From Chlorops oryzae (taxonomy: Eukaryota > Arthropoda > Insecta > Diptera > Chloropidae), in contig CM035807.1 of NCBI GenBank assembly GCA_020466095.1, positions 29,575,176-29,639,175 on the forward strand: a stretch of DNA of 64,000 bases, written 5' to 3'. A model generated the notes under the pieces. That model was not told the origin of the DNA. It worked only from the letters and a program-made list of their open reading frames with translations, and ran no database searches. Below are positions 34,061 through 44,823 of the stretch, piece after piece (positions within the stretch are counted from its first letter, which is position 1; each line of letters starts with the position of its first letter). The translations under genes and the position numbers were made by a program.

Positions 34061-34931
34061 CTGTCAAAATTATCGCATTTTTATCATGTATGAAAAAGGA
34101 TGTGATTTTGACGTCCTTCCTTAATTGAACTCATACACAGAAAACTGCCGCCGGCGAAATTTTTCCTAAATGACTAATTAGTAACAAAAAGAAACGAAAA
34201 ATTTCTGCTCAAAAAGCAAAAAGACAAAAAAAAATTTTTTTTTGCGCCAAATATGCAAATTGTATTTGAGGCCAATTAGAGTTGCACGTTCTGAAAAATA
34301 ATTTTTTATTACAGTTGTTTTATAAATGCCAAAGTGTGTAGTTGAGTTCATTTGAGAAACGCTCGCTGAGGCTTTCGGGGCGCGCTGTCAGAAAATGGCA
34401 AAAAAAAAGACGAAAAGCGACAGCTGTTCTTGCAGAGGGCACATTGCTTTCATTTTTCTAATAATATGTCGTGGCACACACATTTACCGAATTGTATCAC
34501 GGATACGAACCCATTTGAGAACTGGAACGGAAACGGATATATGAATATATAAGTGGACACACACGAACGCACGCAGACATGTGTGTGTGTGTGTGTGTTT
34601 TAAAATTAAACGAAAATGCAAATAGATGAAGAGCGAGAGCTGCGGTGGCAAGCATGCTGTCATAATCGCATTCGAACTCCAGTTTCAGCCAGTCACAAAA
34701 TTCCGTAAGCGACATCAAACAGAAGTGCTGCGCGACACAAATGGCATCTGCATATGCGGAAAAATGTCTAAATGTATTCAGCTATGTTTGTACCTGCATA
34801 TGCAGTTCTTTCGTATGTATGTTTGCGCGTTTGTGCCACTGATATACGGACATTCAGACGATTAAATAAATTCTTTTACAAACGCTCGTCGGTCGGTTGT
34901 GCTCCAATGCGTGTAAATGTAATTGCTGACG
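34061..34931. other. No gene seen; short GT microsatellite
   Basis: Unique noncoding sequence with a (GT)n tract at 34580-34598. The ORFs lack motifs. Confidence 0.65.
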
Positions 34932-35031
34932 NNNNNNNNNNNNNNNNNNNNNNNNNNNNNNNNNNNNNNNNNNNNNNNNNNNNNNNNNNNNNNNNNNNNN
35001 NNNNNNNNNNNNNNNNNNNNNNNNNNNNNNN
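34932..35031. other. Assembly gap, 100 N
   Basis: Exactly 100 N. ORFs reported across it are not real. Confidence 0.99.
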
Positions 35032-35694
35032 TTTTTTTTTACTTTGGGAGCCGTTTTGGTATGAAAAAGGTCTCATTAACATTCACTTTTCGAATTTTTT
35101 CCGAAATTTGTGGTAAATTTGCTTCAAAGCCGTAGTACAAATGTTAAAACTTTTTTAGCGTTTTACTCTCAAAAAGTAAGATTTTAAAATTTTATTTATT
35201 TCGATTCCATATAAAAGGTCTATGATATTTGAAGCCTCTGGATGTGGGTTAAATTTTAACGGTTCTTAAATTCTCTTTAGATGTCTAAGAGAGTATTAAA
35301 GTCCTGACAGCCACATGCAGTCCTGCGCATAGGCGACTTTCCAGGGGAATTCGAGAATAGTATAAGAGTTATTATAAGACTTTTTTTGGGAAAAATTCTC
35401 TTAATGTTGGAATTTTTTTGTTTTACTTTTTTGGGTTGTCAACGTAATTAAGAAATTTATTTCACGTTCGGTGGAGGCACTGCTTAAAGCATTTATTATT
35501 TTTTATAGTCCTGCTGTATGTTGAAGATTCATGCCTCCAATGAAAAATATTTTCGTGCAACCATTTTTCGTGGTCAAAGTTTTAAGAAACGAAATTATTT
35601 CTTTTTTCAAATAAAAGTCATTAAAAAAAAAGTAAAAAAAAAAAACACAAACGCGATCCTTGATTGGGCAAGTGAAATCACTTAACTTAATATA
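35032..35694. other. No gene seen
   Basis: AT-rich noncoding sequence between the gap and the second mariner copy. Confidence 0.7.
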
Positions 35695-35769
35695 TTAGGT
35701 GTAGTAAGAAGAAATCCATTATTTTTGCATTAAATTGAGGGCTTTATTTAAGATAGTTAGAATGACCCG

Positions 35770-36785
35770 ATTTAGGTCAAATATGCGCCGTTTGTTCGAT
35801 AACTTGTTGCCATTTTAAAGGTAATTTCATTATGCCTCTCTCATAGAAGGCCTCGTTCCTATTAGCAAAAATTGAGACAGTCGAATTTCAAAGCCTCTTT
35901 GAAGCGAATGTTTCACCGCAAAATTGTTTGCCATGGACAGGAAAGATGGTAATCACTTGGTGCCAGGTCCGGACTATAAGGTGGATGCAGAAGAACCTCC
36001 CAACCAAACTCCCCGGAGCTTCTGGCGAGTCACTATCGATGTGTGTGGCCTGGCGTTGTCCTGATGGAACACAATTCCTCTCCTATTGGCCAAAGCTGAC
36101 CGCTTATGGCGATTGCTTCCTTCAGACGGTCCAATTTTGACAGTAGAGTTCCGAGTTAAGAGTTTTGCCGTATGGGAGCAGCTCATAGTAGATAATTCCC
36201 TGCCAATCCCACCAAACACACAGCAAAACCTTCCTGGCCGTCAATCCTGGATTGGCCACCGTTTCCGCCGGTTTACCGTGTTTCGACCACGACCGTTTTC
36301 GCTTGACGTTGTCGTAAGTGACCCACTTTTCATCACCAGTTTACCAACCGCTTCAGAATGGGTCGATTTTGTTGCGGTTCAGCACGATTCGCAGATGGAA
36401 ATTCGGTCTATGAGGTTTTTTTGCGTTAATCGTGTGGCACCCATACATCGAGCTTCTTTGTGTATCCAGCCTTATTCAAATGGTTCCAAACGGTTTTTTG
36501 TGCAATCTTTAGCTCTTTTGCAATCGAAACAGTGCTAAAATGACGGTCGGACTCGATATTTCCATGATTTTATCGACATTTTCGACAATTGGCCTTCCAG
36601 TGCGTGGGCATCTTGACACGAAGTTACCGGAACGGAATCGACGAAACCAAAATTGCGCATGATTGGCTGTTACAGTATCAGGTCCATAAACGCTATTCAC
36701 ATTTTCAGACGCCTGGTTGCGTTTTCTCCCTTATCGAAGAAAAACTGTAAAATGTGGCGAATTTTCTCTTTGCTGATGTCCATCT
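35770..36785 (-). pseudogene. mariner transposase, heavily frameshifted
   Basis: Recognisable pieces in several frames include the helix-turn-helix part (VYGPDTVTANHAQFWFRRF, RTGRPIVENVDKIMEI) and the second catalytic block (FHQDNARPHTS). At least five one- or two-base indels relative to copy 1 break the frame, for example near 35930, 36005, 36130, 36385 and 36610. It cannot encode a transposase as assembled. Confidence 0.9.
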
Positions 36786-36802
36786 TTGACAAGCTCTCAA
36801 AC

Positions 36803-36978
36803 ATATGAAACTATAGCTGCAACTTCGGCCAAAAGCTATTACGTGGTACACCACACTTACTATTACGTGGTTCACCACAACACTCGGCTTATGGCGTGGT
36901 TCACCACAGTTGAACTTTTTCACCAAAAAGCCATAAACGCGCCAAAATTTGGCCGAAGTTGCAGCTATGTTTTTATAT
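36803..36978. mobile_element. 176-bp MITE nested in mariner copy 2, 10-bp target duplication
   Basis: GCTCTCAAAC occurs at 36793-36802 and again at 36979-36988 but only once at the matching point of mariner copy 1, which dates the insertion after mariner. The termini ATATGAAACTATAGCTGCAA and ATATAAAAACATAGCTGCAA (on opposite strands) pair, and the ACTTCGGCCAAA part extends the repeat to about 35 bp. The centre has three copies of CGTGGT(A/T)CACCACA. Confidence 0.92.
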
Positions 36979-37152
36979 GCTCTCAAACAAAACTGAATCA
37001 ATCAATCAAAAAGTCTCAAAAAGCTTTTTTAGTAGGAACTGTCATCTTTCTAATGCCCCCAAGCGGAACACGTCGGACTTATACAACGCGAGATGCAGAT
37101 AAATAACGCCATTATTTGAAAAATAATGGATTTCTTTTTACTACACCTAATA

Positions 37153-39107
37153 TTAAAAGGCCCGGGAATGCGAAGATTCGAGTCGTTTTGCTCGAGGCGA
37201 AAAAACCATTTTTCAAAATATTCAATTTAACTTAATTCACTTTGTCTATTGCTATTTTTATTGCAGAATAACTTCTAATGAAATATTATTGTGGTTTTGC
37301 GTGGAATCACCTCAAATGGGAATTGTCACAGCCACAGAAATTAAATTAACATATTTTAAAAATGTCTATCATTTATTTTGTGTGTGTGTGTGTGTGTAAG
37401 ATACTGTTATGTTTTCTCTTGTTTCTTGTTTTATGTTTTATTGTGCGAGTCCGAGAAGAAAAATGTGAATTTACTTAAATTCTTTTTACCTTCAGCCAGA
37501 AAATGCAGTTAATGCGAAAGCTTCATCTTATTTTGACGAGAGCGTTGAAACAAATGGTCTTTCATTTTTTGCGTCCCTTGATGTCTGGGCGGAAAACTTT
37601 TAAGAAGTCAAGGCACCAAAGAAAACACACACAAAAAAAAACACAATCACTTATGGAAGGTACAATTTACTTAAGTACTCACCACTGAGATGGTCCCAGG
37701 AATATTTCATTGCAAAAGCGAAGGAGCTGAAGCTGAATTTCGGCCGTCATTAGCTCCGAAGATTTAAGGACCTTCGGAAGACTTTCTAAAAGAAAAGAAG
37801 AAAATGAGAAAAATTATTTAATATTTCTTATTAATTTATTTCATTTTTTTTTTTTTTTTTTAACTAAATTCGGTGGTAATAAGATTGAATCGAATAGTTG
37901 TTGTGTTATATACAGAAACTGGAGATGAGAAGAGACCGCTGCCTGGCAATATGCAATGATCAATGTTAAATCGTACATCGAAACGAGAACAAGGTGAATA
38001 AATAGTGGCTTCTAAGTAAGCTAAAGAAATACACAGGATATCTACTTATTACAGTGTGCATTAAATCTAAGCACCCCGGGTTAAAGTACACCCTGCTTGA
38101 AGCACATTTTCCATGTAATTTTATACAGGCTGATGATGACTGTTTCGAATTCTTCTGGCCTTAGTCGTTTGCCGGTATTTCTTGGTGTACAGTATATTGA
38201 CGATTTTCGAAGAAGTGGGATAACGCGTCTTCCTACATGTTCGCAGGCTATATTGAAATAATTATTGTTCATGTTTAAGCAAAATCGCATGATTTACGCT
38301 AATTCTTTATTCAGAATAAAAGCGTAACATGGCCAGTCTCGGAAACGAAAAGATTTTGTAACGATATCATTTGTATAAAATAATTATAAATATTTTCTAT
38401 AACTATACATACCTATATACTTACATTAAACAATATAAATATATACAACGACATACGACGTATGGAAAGTGATATGAAATTGTACTCCAATCGGCAAAAT
38501 GTTACCCCCTTCTCTCATACGAAGCCATATATGGACGATGAAGTTTATAATTTTTTCCTTGCCAGATGAAAAATCCTGTATTTGAAACAAAACCGAAACC
38601 CAAATAAGCATTGCATTTACTAACGGAATCTCAGTAGTTTTTGCTTGATATATGGCCGTAGTCAACAGTATTTGATGTTCTGTGTAACATTTGTCACCGA
38701 GAAAAATTACAAAAAAAAATTATCACATTTAAAATTTGTTATAATGAAAAATTTTCGGTTAAAGAGTGCGAAAAGAAATTTTCTATTTATGTCCACATAC
38801 TCTTTTTAATCTTTTCAAGAGTAAATTTGTATGAATACTGCAAGTTTTGGGTTTCCAGGCATATTTTGGCTACCTTTTCCATATATTTTATTTTATAAAC
38901 ACTTCTGTTATAAACATAAAAAAAATTATATTTTATAATTTTTTCCTTTAATTGAGCCCAAGAAATCATTATTGTGGAGGAAAAATATATTTTTTTCATT
39001 TCGTTAATAATTCATGCGGGAAGGGGTTACTTCAAGTCAAAGTTGTATTGCAATAGAAAATTGTATTCCATGACAACATTCTGTTGTTCGGAAATATTGT
39101 ATATATG
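37153..39107. other. No supported gene; weak terminal-exon candidate at 37496
   Basis: A (GT)n tract lies at 37378-37397. A pyrimidine tract ending TTCAG at 37491-37495 is followed by 35 open codons (see findings). The rest is AT-rich noncoding sequence. Confidence 0.5.
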
Positions 39108-39317
39108 CAGGGATGTCACAGATTCCGATACCTGTCGGAATCGCAATTAAACCCGATCGAAATTTCATACAGAATTTACAGATTTTGTTGTTTTTGGTTT
39201 TGAATCGGAACTATTATCGGTCCTTGATTGCACAGAACCCAATGAAATATACATATATGAAAATTCAGTCGACTAAAATTCCTATTCCGACAGCTATCAG
39301 ATTCTGTGACACCCCTG
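39108..39317. mobile_element. 210-bp MITE with CAGGGRTGTCACAG termini
   Basis: CAGGGATGTCACAGATTCCG at the left pairs with the reverse complement of the right end (CAGGGGTGTCACAGAATCTG), with similarity continuing through CTGTCGGAAT. CAGGG(A/G)TG ends are typical of hAT elements. The 8-bp flanks do not match well, so the duplication has decayed or the class is different. Confidence 0.75.
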
Positions 39318-41402
39318 ATAAATTCGGGAACTCTTGAACCTTTCTCGAAATACAATCAATAAATTCTTCCATTCACTTTGCATTTTGAACAAAATTTAAG
39401 AGATCGGTCTAAGTTTTTGTGTAAAAGCTACGGCAGTACAGTCGAGCCTACTCTTTCTTAAAATATGCTCGCTACAACGCATAATGGTTGCTCATTTTTC
39501 TATTCCTATAAATAATTCTCCATTGTTGTTGTTTTTAATATCCCATCTTACGATATCCTTTAATGGGGATTTCGACTTTTCTAGCCAATGGCCGACATTT
39601 AATGTGAATGGGACTGTGACAGATTTATGAGGTCATCGAATCTAATGAAAAAATTTTGTCTGCAGTTCCTGAAAGATCTTAAATGTGGCAATTCCCTATA
39701 TGGGTATTTCCAAACGGACGTGACAGTTACTTTAGCAATAAGTCCCGAATTGAAGAATGCGGAAAATGGTAATATTGTTTCTAGCTATTATCGCGCAGCT
39801 CTTCCAGAATTTTATACTTATCAAAACTTTATGCAGATCAGAAAGGCAATTAGATATGCTCGGACGTAAAAACAGTTTACTTTTTTCTGGAAATACCCAT
39901 ATGTGCTTTTTTCAGATTGGTCAAGTTTAAGTGAGTCTCGAAAATTGTGGCCGAGAGTTAAGTTCCACACATACTTTTAGCTTTATCTCATAAACCGTTC
40001 AAAATTATATTTTCCTATCTATGATAAAGCTTAATCCCTAGACTTGAGAAATAGATGTAGTACTAGCTGATCCGAAGAGACTGAGTGAAATTTCTGTAAC
40101 ATATAAGAAGTTGAAAGACGTATTATAGCCTCGTGCTCAGAAGGAATCTGAGGTCGAATTTTACCCACGACAATTAATTCTTACCTCGGATAAATAAAAA
40201 TAAGCATATCAAAAAATTTAATTCCAAGCAAGACCATTATTTTTTACAATTAAATGGCTTACCATTTTTACTACTTATTTACACCTAAAAAAGTATTTTT
40301 CTTGAGTTATTCTCAAATAAAAATGATTCATTTAATCTAATTAACACGTTTTTAACGCAGTTGAGTCTTGTAAAACACGACACAATGTAACTAGATTTTT
40401 AATCTAGGTACTGAAATGCAGACCTTTTAATATCTCGAATTTGAAAAATGTAGTTACAGCACTTTCAAAGTAAACGGTCCACATAATGACCAAAAACTGT
40501 GGGCTCGGCAGTAAACATGGGGAACTATGGAATTAAGCACATTTTAATCCGAACTTTATTTTTTCCTGACCCAATATTTCAAATCAATCTAGTCATAATT
40601 GCTTTTCGAAACGAAAAACAAGTGGATTTTTTCAATATTTTATATTTTAATTTAATATTTAATATTTTCTGCACATAATTGATTGGCCTGCCATTTAAGA
40701 TATTGACATTGAAAAAGAGGCTGTTAATGGTTGTGTTATTTTCATTTAAACTAAAAAAAAAAAAATGTAAATTTTATATAATTTTTTCAATTTTTTGACT
40801 TTGAGCACCATTTTACACAATTCATTTAAAGTTTTTCCATTTATTTTTAGTATAGTATTGAAGAATGATCTTTAAGAAATACAAAAGTTTTTACAATTTT
40901 GAAAAAGCTTTAACCACATTTGAGAAAAATGATTTGGAATGAAGCAATGGTGCTAAAAATTTCAAACGCGATGTTCTCGAAATTCTGACGTGATGGAATT
41001 TTTTTGATATTTTTCAATTATTCAGCAGACCAAAGTCTACTAGAGCCACTACTCAAACTCAAGAGGAGGATTTCATTGCCGACCAGTGTTATTTGGATAT
41101 TGAAATCCATGCTTTGAGGCATATTCCTGCCTCTCTGGCTGAGCCTATCCACTCACGCTTAAGACCTAAAATCCCCCTTTGGTTGAATAACACATTAACA
41201 TAAAAGTCAAATTTTGAATTTCAAGATACCAATTTCGAACTCCCTTCACCATTTTCGTGCCCCACAACTCATTGGTGCACATTAAGCTGGAAAAACTCCA
41301 TCAGTTTTGGTTTAAAATTTCCGTTGCAATTAATTGATATATTTACAAAAGCCTAAGAATTATCTTAAAATGGACATCTATAAGCTTCCAGTTACTGTTG
41401 AG
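39318..41402. other. No gene seen
   Basis: AT-rich noncoding sequence. The 80-codon ORF at 39627-39869 has no recognisable motif. Confidence 0.6.
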
Positions 41403-41585
41403 CTACATATTAGAGTCCGACCGAAGTCAAAATTTTCAACCGAAACCGAACCGAAACCGAATATTCGGTTTTTTTAAAGATTCGGTGGCCGCACCGAAAC
41501 CGAAACTTTTCAAATCGGAGAAACAAAACGAATTTTATTGTGTGCTAGTATATGAATTTATAATATATATGTATGTACATTACTA

Positions 41586-42049
41586 GAGCTCGGATTTTGA
41601 ATACTTTGAATTTTTTTGAATTTTTTTTTGCATTTAACTGTGCTTTTTGAATATTTTATTCACTGAAGTAGGCTTTTTTTTTGTTAATTTGACAATTAAA
41701 AACTTTAATAGGCATACTAAGGACCGTTTTCTCATCTTTTTTTATCTGTAAGTTAAATTATCCTGATGATAATTTCATACAAATTTGATTGATAAGTCAA
41801 AGAAATTGAAATTTAACTAGCAGATAGAGATTAAAAGTAGGATGAGAAAACGGCTCTAAATCGAACTAATTCGGAATTTATGACTGTGAATTTTTCGAAT
41901 ATTTTGAATTTTTTGCATTTTTGTTTGAACTTTTTTTGAATATTTTGAATTTCTGGCATTTTTTTTTTTTTGAATTTTTTTTGAATATTTTTTGAATATT
42001 TTTTAAAAATTTTTTTAAATTTTTTTACATATTCAAATTCCGAGGCATA
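41586..42049. mobile_element. 464-bp element nested in the preceding one, 10-bp target duplication
   Basis: TACATTACTA is present on both sides (41576-41585 and 42050-42059). The ends GAGCTCGGATTTTGAAT and TATGCCTCGGAATTTGAAT (reverse strand) pair. An internal CCGTTTTCTCATC is matched by GATGAGAAAACGG. The arms contain many TTTGAATTTTTT words. Confidence 0.85.
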
Positions 42050-42254
42050 TACATTACTAATGTAAAAAAAAAAGATAACAGTATTATGAGTAAAACAAAA
42101 CAAAATGTCCGAATTCACATTGTTAAAATTAAGGCTTTTTCACTTTAAGTAGTTGTACAAAGTTTTGTTTCAAGTCTTTTGGTATTTCTATAACAGTATG
42201 TACATATGTATGTTGCAGTGGAGTTTTTGAAAAACAAGTGCTAGGCTTGGAACG

Positions 42255-42350
42255 TTACACTCCGTTTCGCCTGGGTCGGAAATCGATCCTCGGACCCTAC
42301 GATCAACAGCATAGCAGTCATCTCCTACGCTATCCCAGAGCCACTCCATA
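42255..42350 (-). repeat. tRNA-like sequence, probable SINE
   Basis: On the minus strand TGGCTCTGGGATAGCGTAGG (A box and D arm) is followed about 45 bp later by GAGGATCGATTTCC, close to a B box. The spacing is somewhat longer than a tRNA's. It lies inside the inverted-repeat element and may be cargo or a nested SINE. Confidence 0.5.
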
Positions 42351-42523
42351 GCAGTAAAATGTGCAAATTTTTCTTTTTCAAAATACTAAAATATGTTTGA
42401 CAGTTTCGGTTTTGGTTTGGGCCTTTTCCGAGCTAAATTTAAACCGAAACCGAAACTGAAAATTTAGGACGATTCGGTGGCCGAACCGAAACCGAAGTTT
42501 CGGTCGGACTCTAACTACATACA

Positions 42524-42766
42524 TGTAGGGTGGCAACCTTTCTGCATGTGACTACTTAGGTACAAGTACTTATATGTAACAAAACATCACCAGAACGGAC
42601 AGTTGACAAGCTGCAGTGAAGTAGCGTAGACGTGCAGTGAACGTATTTAAGTTAAAATAAAAAGAAAACTATTAAGAACTAAAAATTAAGACACCACTGT
42701 GAAAGTTAACTAAAAACAAAATAAGAATAAAACTCGTTACGAACTAAATAAAGTATTATATCTACA
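42524..42766 (+). repeat. 5' LTR of the gypsy element
   Basis: Starts TGTAGGGTGGCAACC and ends ATATCTACA, the TG..CA form. It differs from the 3' LTR at four single bases. It begins two bases after the duplicated flank of the neighbouring inverted-repeat element, so it inserted almost exactly at that element's edge. Confidence 0.96.
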
Positions 42767-42769
42767 AAT

Positions 42770-42785
42770 TTGGGGACTCAGCCGG
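42770..42785 (+). promoter_or_regulatory. Primer binding site, tRNA-Pro-like
   Basis: TTGGGGACTCAGCCGG starts three bases after the LTR. The TGG start is expected, and the rest resembles the complement of a tRNA-Pro 3' end with several mismatches. The tRNA identity is uncertain. Confidence 0.45.
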
Positions 42786-42802
42786 AATAAAAAAAAAAAA
42801 AA

Positions 42803-43110
42803 ACTGAGATTGAATTCGGTGAAATAACGCGGTTTGTCGACGAATGGTTGTGTGTGTGTGTAGCAAAGCAGAGAACGCTATACACAGAAAGAACGAGTGA
42901 AAAAGCTATGCGCAAGAGTGAAGCACGCAGTTTTTGCTTTGTCAGAAGTAAAAAACAAAAACTGAAATTGAATTCGGTGAAATAACGCGGCTTGTCGACG
43001 AATGGTTGTGTGTGTAGCAAAGCAGAGAACGCTATACACAGAAACAACGAGTGAAAAAGCTATGCGCAAGAGTGAAGCGCGCAGCTATTTTTTTGCTTTG
43101 TCATAAGTAA
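42803..43110 (+). repeat. Tandem duplication of ~158 bp in the gypsy leader
   Basis: ACTGA(G/A)ATTGAATTCGGTG occurs at 42803 and 42961 and the two units match through the GTGTGTAGCAAAGCAGAGAA and GCTATGCGCAAGAGTGAAGC parts, with small differences. Further on, at about 43560-43790, a ~60-bp unit with TAAGAGATT..AAAGAAG repeats three to four times. Confidence 0.85.
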
Positions 43111-43957
43111 CGGACATATTGACAAAGTGTTGGTGGCGTTCTGTTTCTGAGTATGTTGGTGGACAGACAAAACGCAGGAGTGAAGCGTGTTGTTTGTTGT
43201 TGTTGATACAAGCAGAAAAGAAGTCACGTACATTTCGTTGGTGAACTGGTGCAGAGTGCAGAAGCGTAGCACGATACTAGTGGCGAAATAAAAGTTAAGT
43301 GAGCAAGAAGCAGTCAAGTAAGGAAAATTTCTGCTCGATCGAAGTGTTGCTAAGCAGAGTTGGCGCAGAAGCAGCAAAAGCGTTGGTGAAGCTGGAAAAC
43401 TGCAGAGAGAGAGAGAAGAGGAGAGCAAGCGGATATTCCAAGTGTTTGTATTTTTTTCAATTTTAATTGTTCTTGATGATACCATGTAAAGCGAATTATT
43501 TTGTATCGATTTGAGTACAGTTGGAAGTAAAGAAATAAGATTGAATTTGAATTTATGTTTAAAAGTAAAGTAAACTCTAAGAGATTTTAAAGAAGAAAAT
43601 CTAAGTTGAGTTGTTTGTGAATTAAAGTAAACTTTAAGAGATTTAAAGAAGAAAATCTGAGTTGAGTTGTTTTGAATTAAAGTAAACTTTAAGAGATTTA
43701 AAAGAAGCAAATCCAATTTGAGTCTTGGTTAAAATTACTTAAATTAAATTTAAGAGATTGAAAGAAAGAAGAAGTGGAATTTAAGTTCTTGCTTAAAAGT
43801 GAAGTAAATTTTTTTGAATTTTTAAAATCTGAGTGATACCTGTAAAAAGAGGAAGAGTAACTTACATAAATATTTTCTACAATTTTATGCATGCAACTTA
43901 TATTGACTATTGTGTACAATAATATATAATATAATAGCGAAATTGTAAGCAGCTGAC

Positions 43958-44823
43958 ATGGACATTGAACAAATTTTGGAACTGGACGTAGAAACGTTGA
44001 AGGAAAAATTATTAGAAGCAGGCTTAGAAGTAAGTGGGCGCAAAGCTCAGTTACAACAACGCTTAATGCAGCATTATAATTTGTTGAACACGGGTAATTT
44101 TGACGCAGTTTCAGTAGCTTCAGCGTTTGAAGATGCAGAAGAGCGTCCAGTTCGGGAAAGCAGTAGATTTTCTTTAAATGATATTATTGAAAGCGTAACG
44201 ACATTCAATGGAACTGATCATGTTCAAATCGGAAGTTGGTTAAGAGATTTTGAAGAAAGTGCAGATACGGTCGAGTGGTCGCAACTTCAGAAGTTTATTT
44301 ACGGGAAACAATTATTGCGTGGCGCGGCTAAATTATTTGTCAGAAGCCAATGCGGCATTAATAATTGGAACGATTTAAAAGCTTCTTTGAAAAGTGAGTT
44401 CAGTCTTAGACGGTCATCTGCCGAAGTGCATGAAACTCTTAAACAGCGAGGGAAAAAGTCGGGTGAAACTTATTTGGAGTATCTCTATGCATTGCAAGAG
44501 CTAGGTAAAGTAATAAAAATTGATGAAGAGAGTAAATTGTCAGGTATTTTATCGAAGGCATTCCCGATTCGAAAATAAATAAGGCCTGTTTGTACCAAGC
44601 TGGTACAATCTCCGAGTTAAAAAAGCAAATCAAAATTTATGAAAGTGTGCGTGGTAACAATAAAGTGCAGTCTAATAAGACATCAGCCCAATCAGATGGC
44701 CAAGCGAAGCAAGGTAGTGAGAAGCAATCCCGAAAATGCTACAGGTGGGTGATGTAGGCCAAGTTTGATGGAAATGCAAGGGAAACCACCATTAAGTGTT
44801 TCCGCTGCAGTCAGTCCGGTCAT
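43958..44823 (+). pseudogene. gypsy gag with N-terminal SAP-like motif, frameshift and stop
   Basis: The first part (206 codons to 44578) starts MDIEQILELDVETLKEKLLE, and residues 4-40 read like a SAP motif (LDVETLKEKLLEAGLEVSGR), a fold that binds DNA in other proteins and is an unusual start for Gag. A typical Gag capsid region follows with WLRDFEE and FIYGKQLLRGAAKLFV. At about 44560 the frame must step back by one base, after which KACLYQAGTISELKKQ and a Lys/Gln-rich linker are readable, then a TAG at 44755-44757 breaks it again. A zinc knuckle CFRCSQSGHVAKNC lies at about 44797-44838, and a degraded first knuckle is hinted at before the stop. Gag would form the particle and bind element RNA. 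Confidence 0.85.

Larger units (their letters stand above)
35695..37150 (-). mobile_element. mariner element, cecropia type, copy 2, with a nested insertion
   Basis: It shares the TTAGGTGTAGTAA termini and TA flanks (35693-35694 and 37151-37152) of copy 1. Removing the nested 176-bp element and its duplication leaves about 1270 bp, slightly shorter than copy 1 because of scattered small deletions. Many of these are single-base losses. Confidence 0.95.
41410..42514. mobile_element. Inverted-repeat element with TTAGAGTCCGACCGAA termini, hAT-like
   Basis: TTAGAGTCCGACCGAA opens the element and its exact reverse complement closes it. CTACATA flanks both sides (41403-41409 and 42515-42521), a 7-bp duplication that suggests a hAT relative. 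Both arms are rich in CCGAAACCGAAC words. A 464-bp element is nested at 41586-42049 and a tRNA-like segment lies at 42255-42350. No transposase is present. Confidence 0.85.

Noticed and set aside
34772..35135. ORFs that run across the N gap at 34932-35031
   Set aside because: Translated N positions hold no information.
43060..43716. 218-codon minus-strand ORF in the gypsy leader
   Set aside because: It arises from A-rich tandem repeats in the leader, is antisense to the element and has no domain. Not an env gene.
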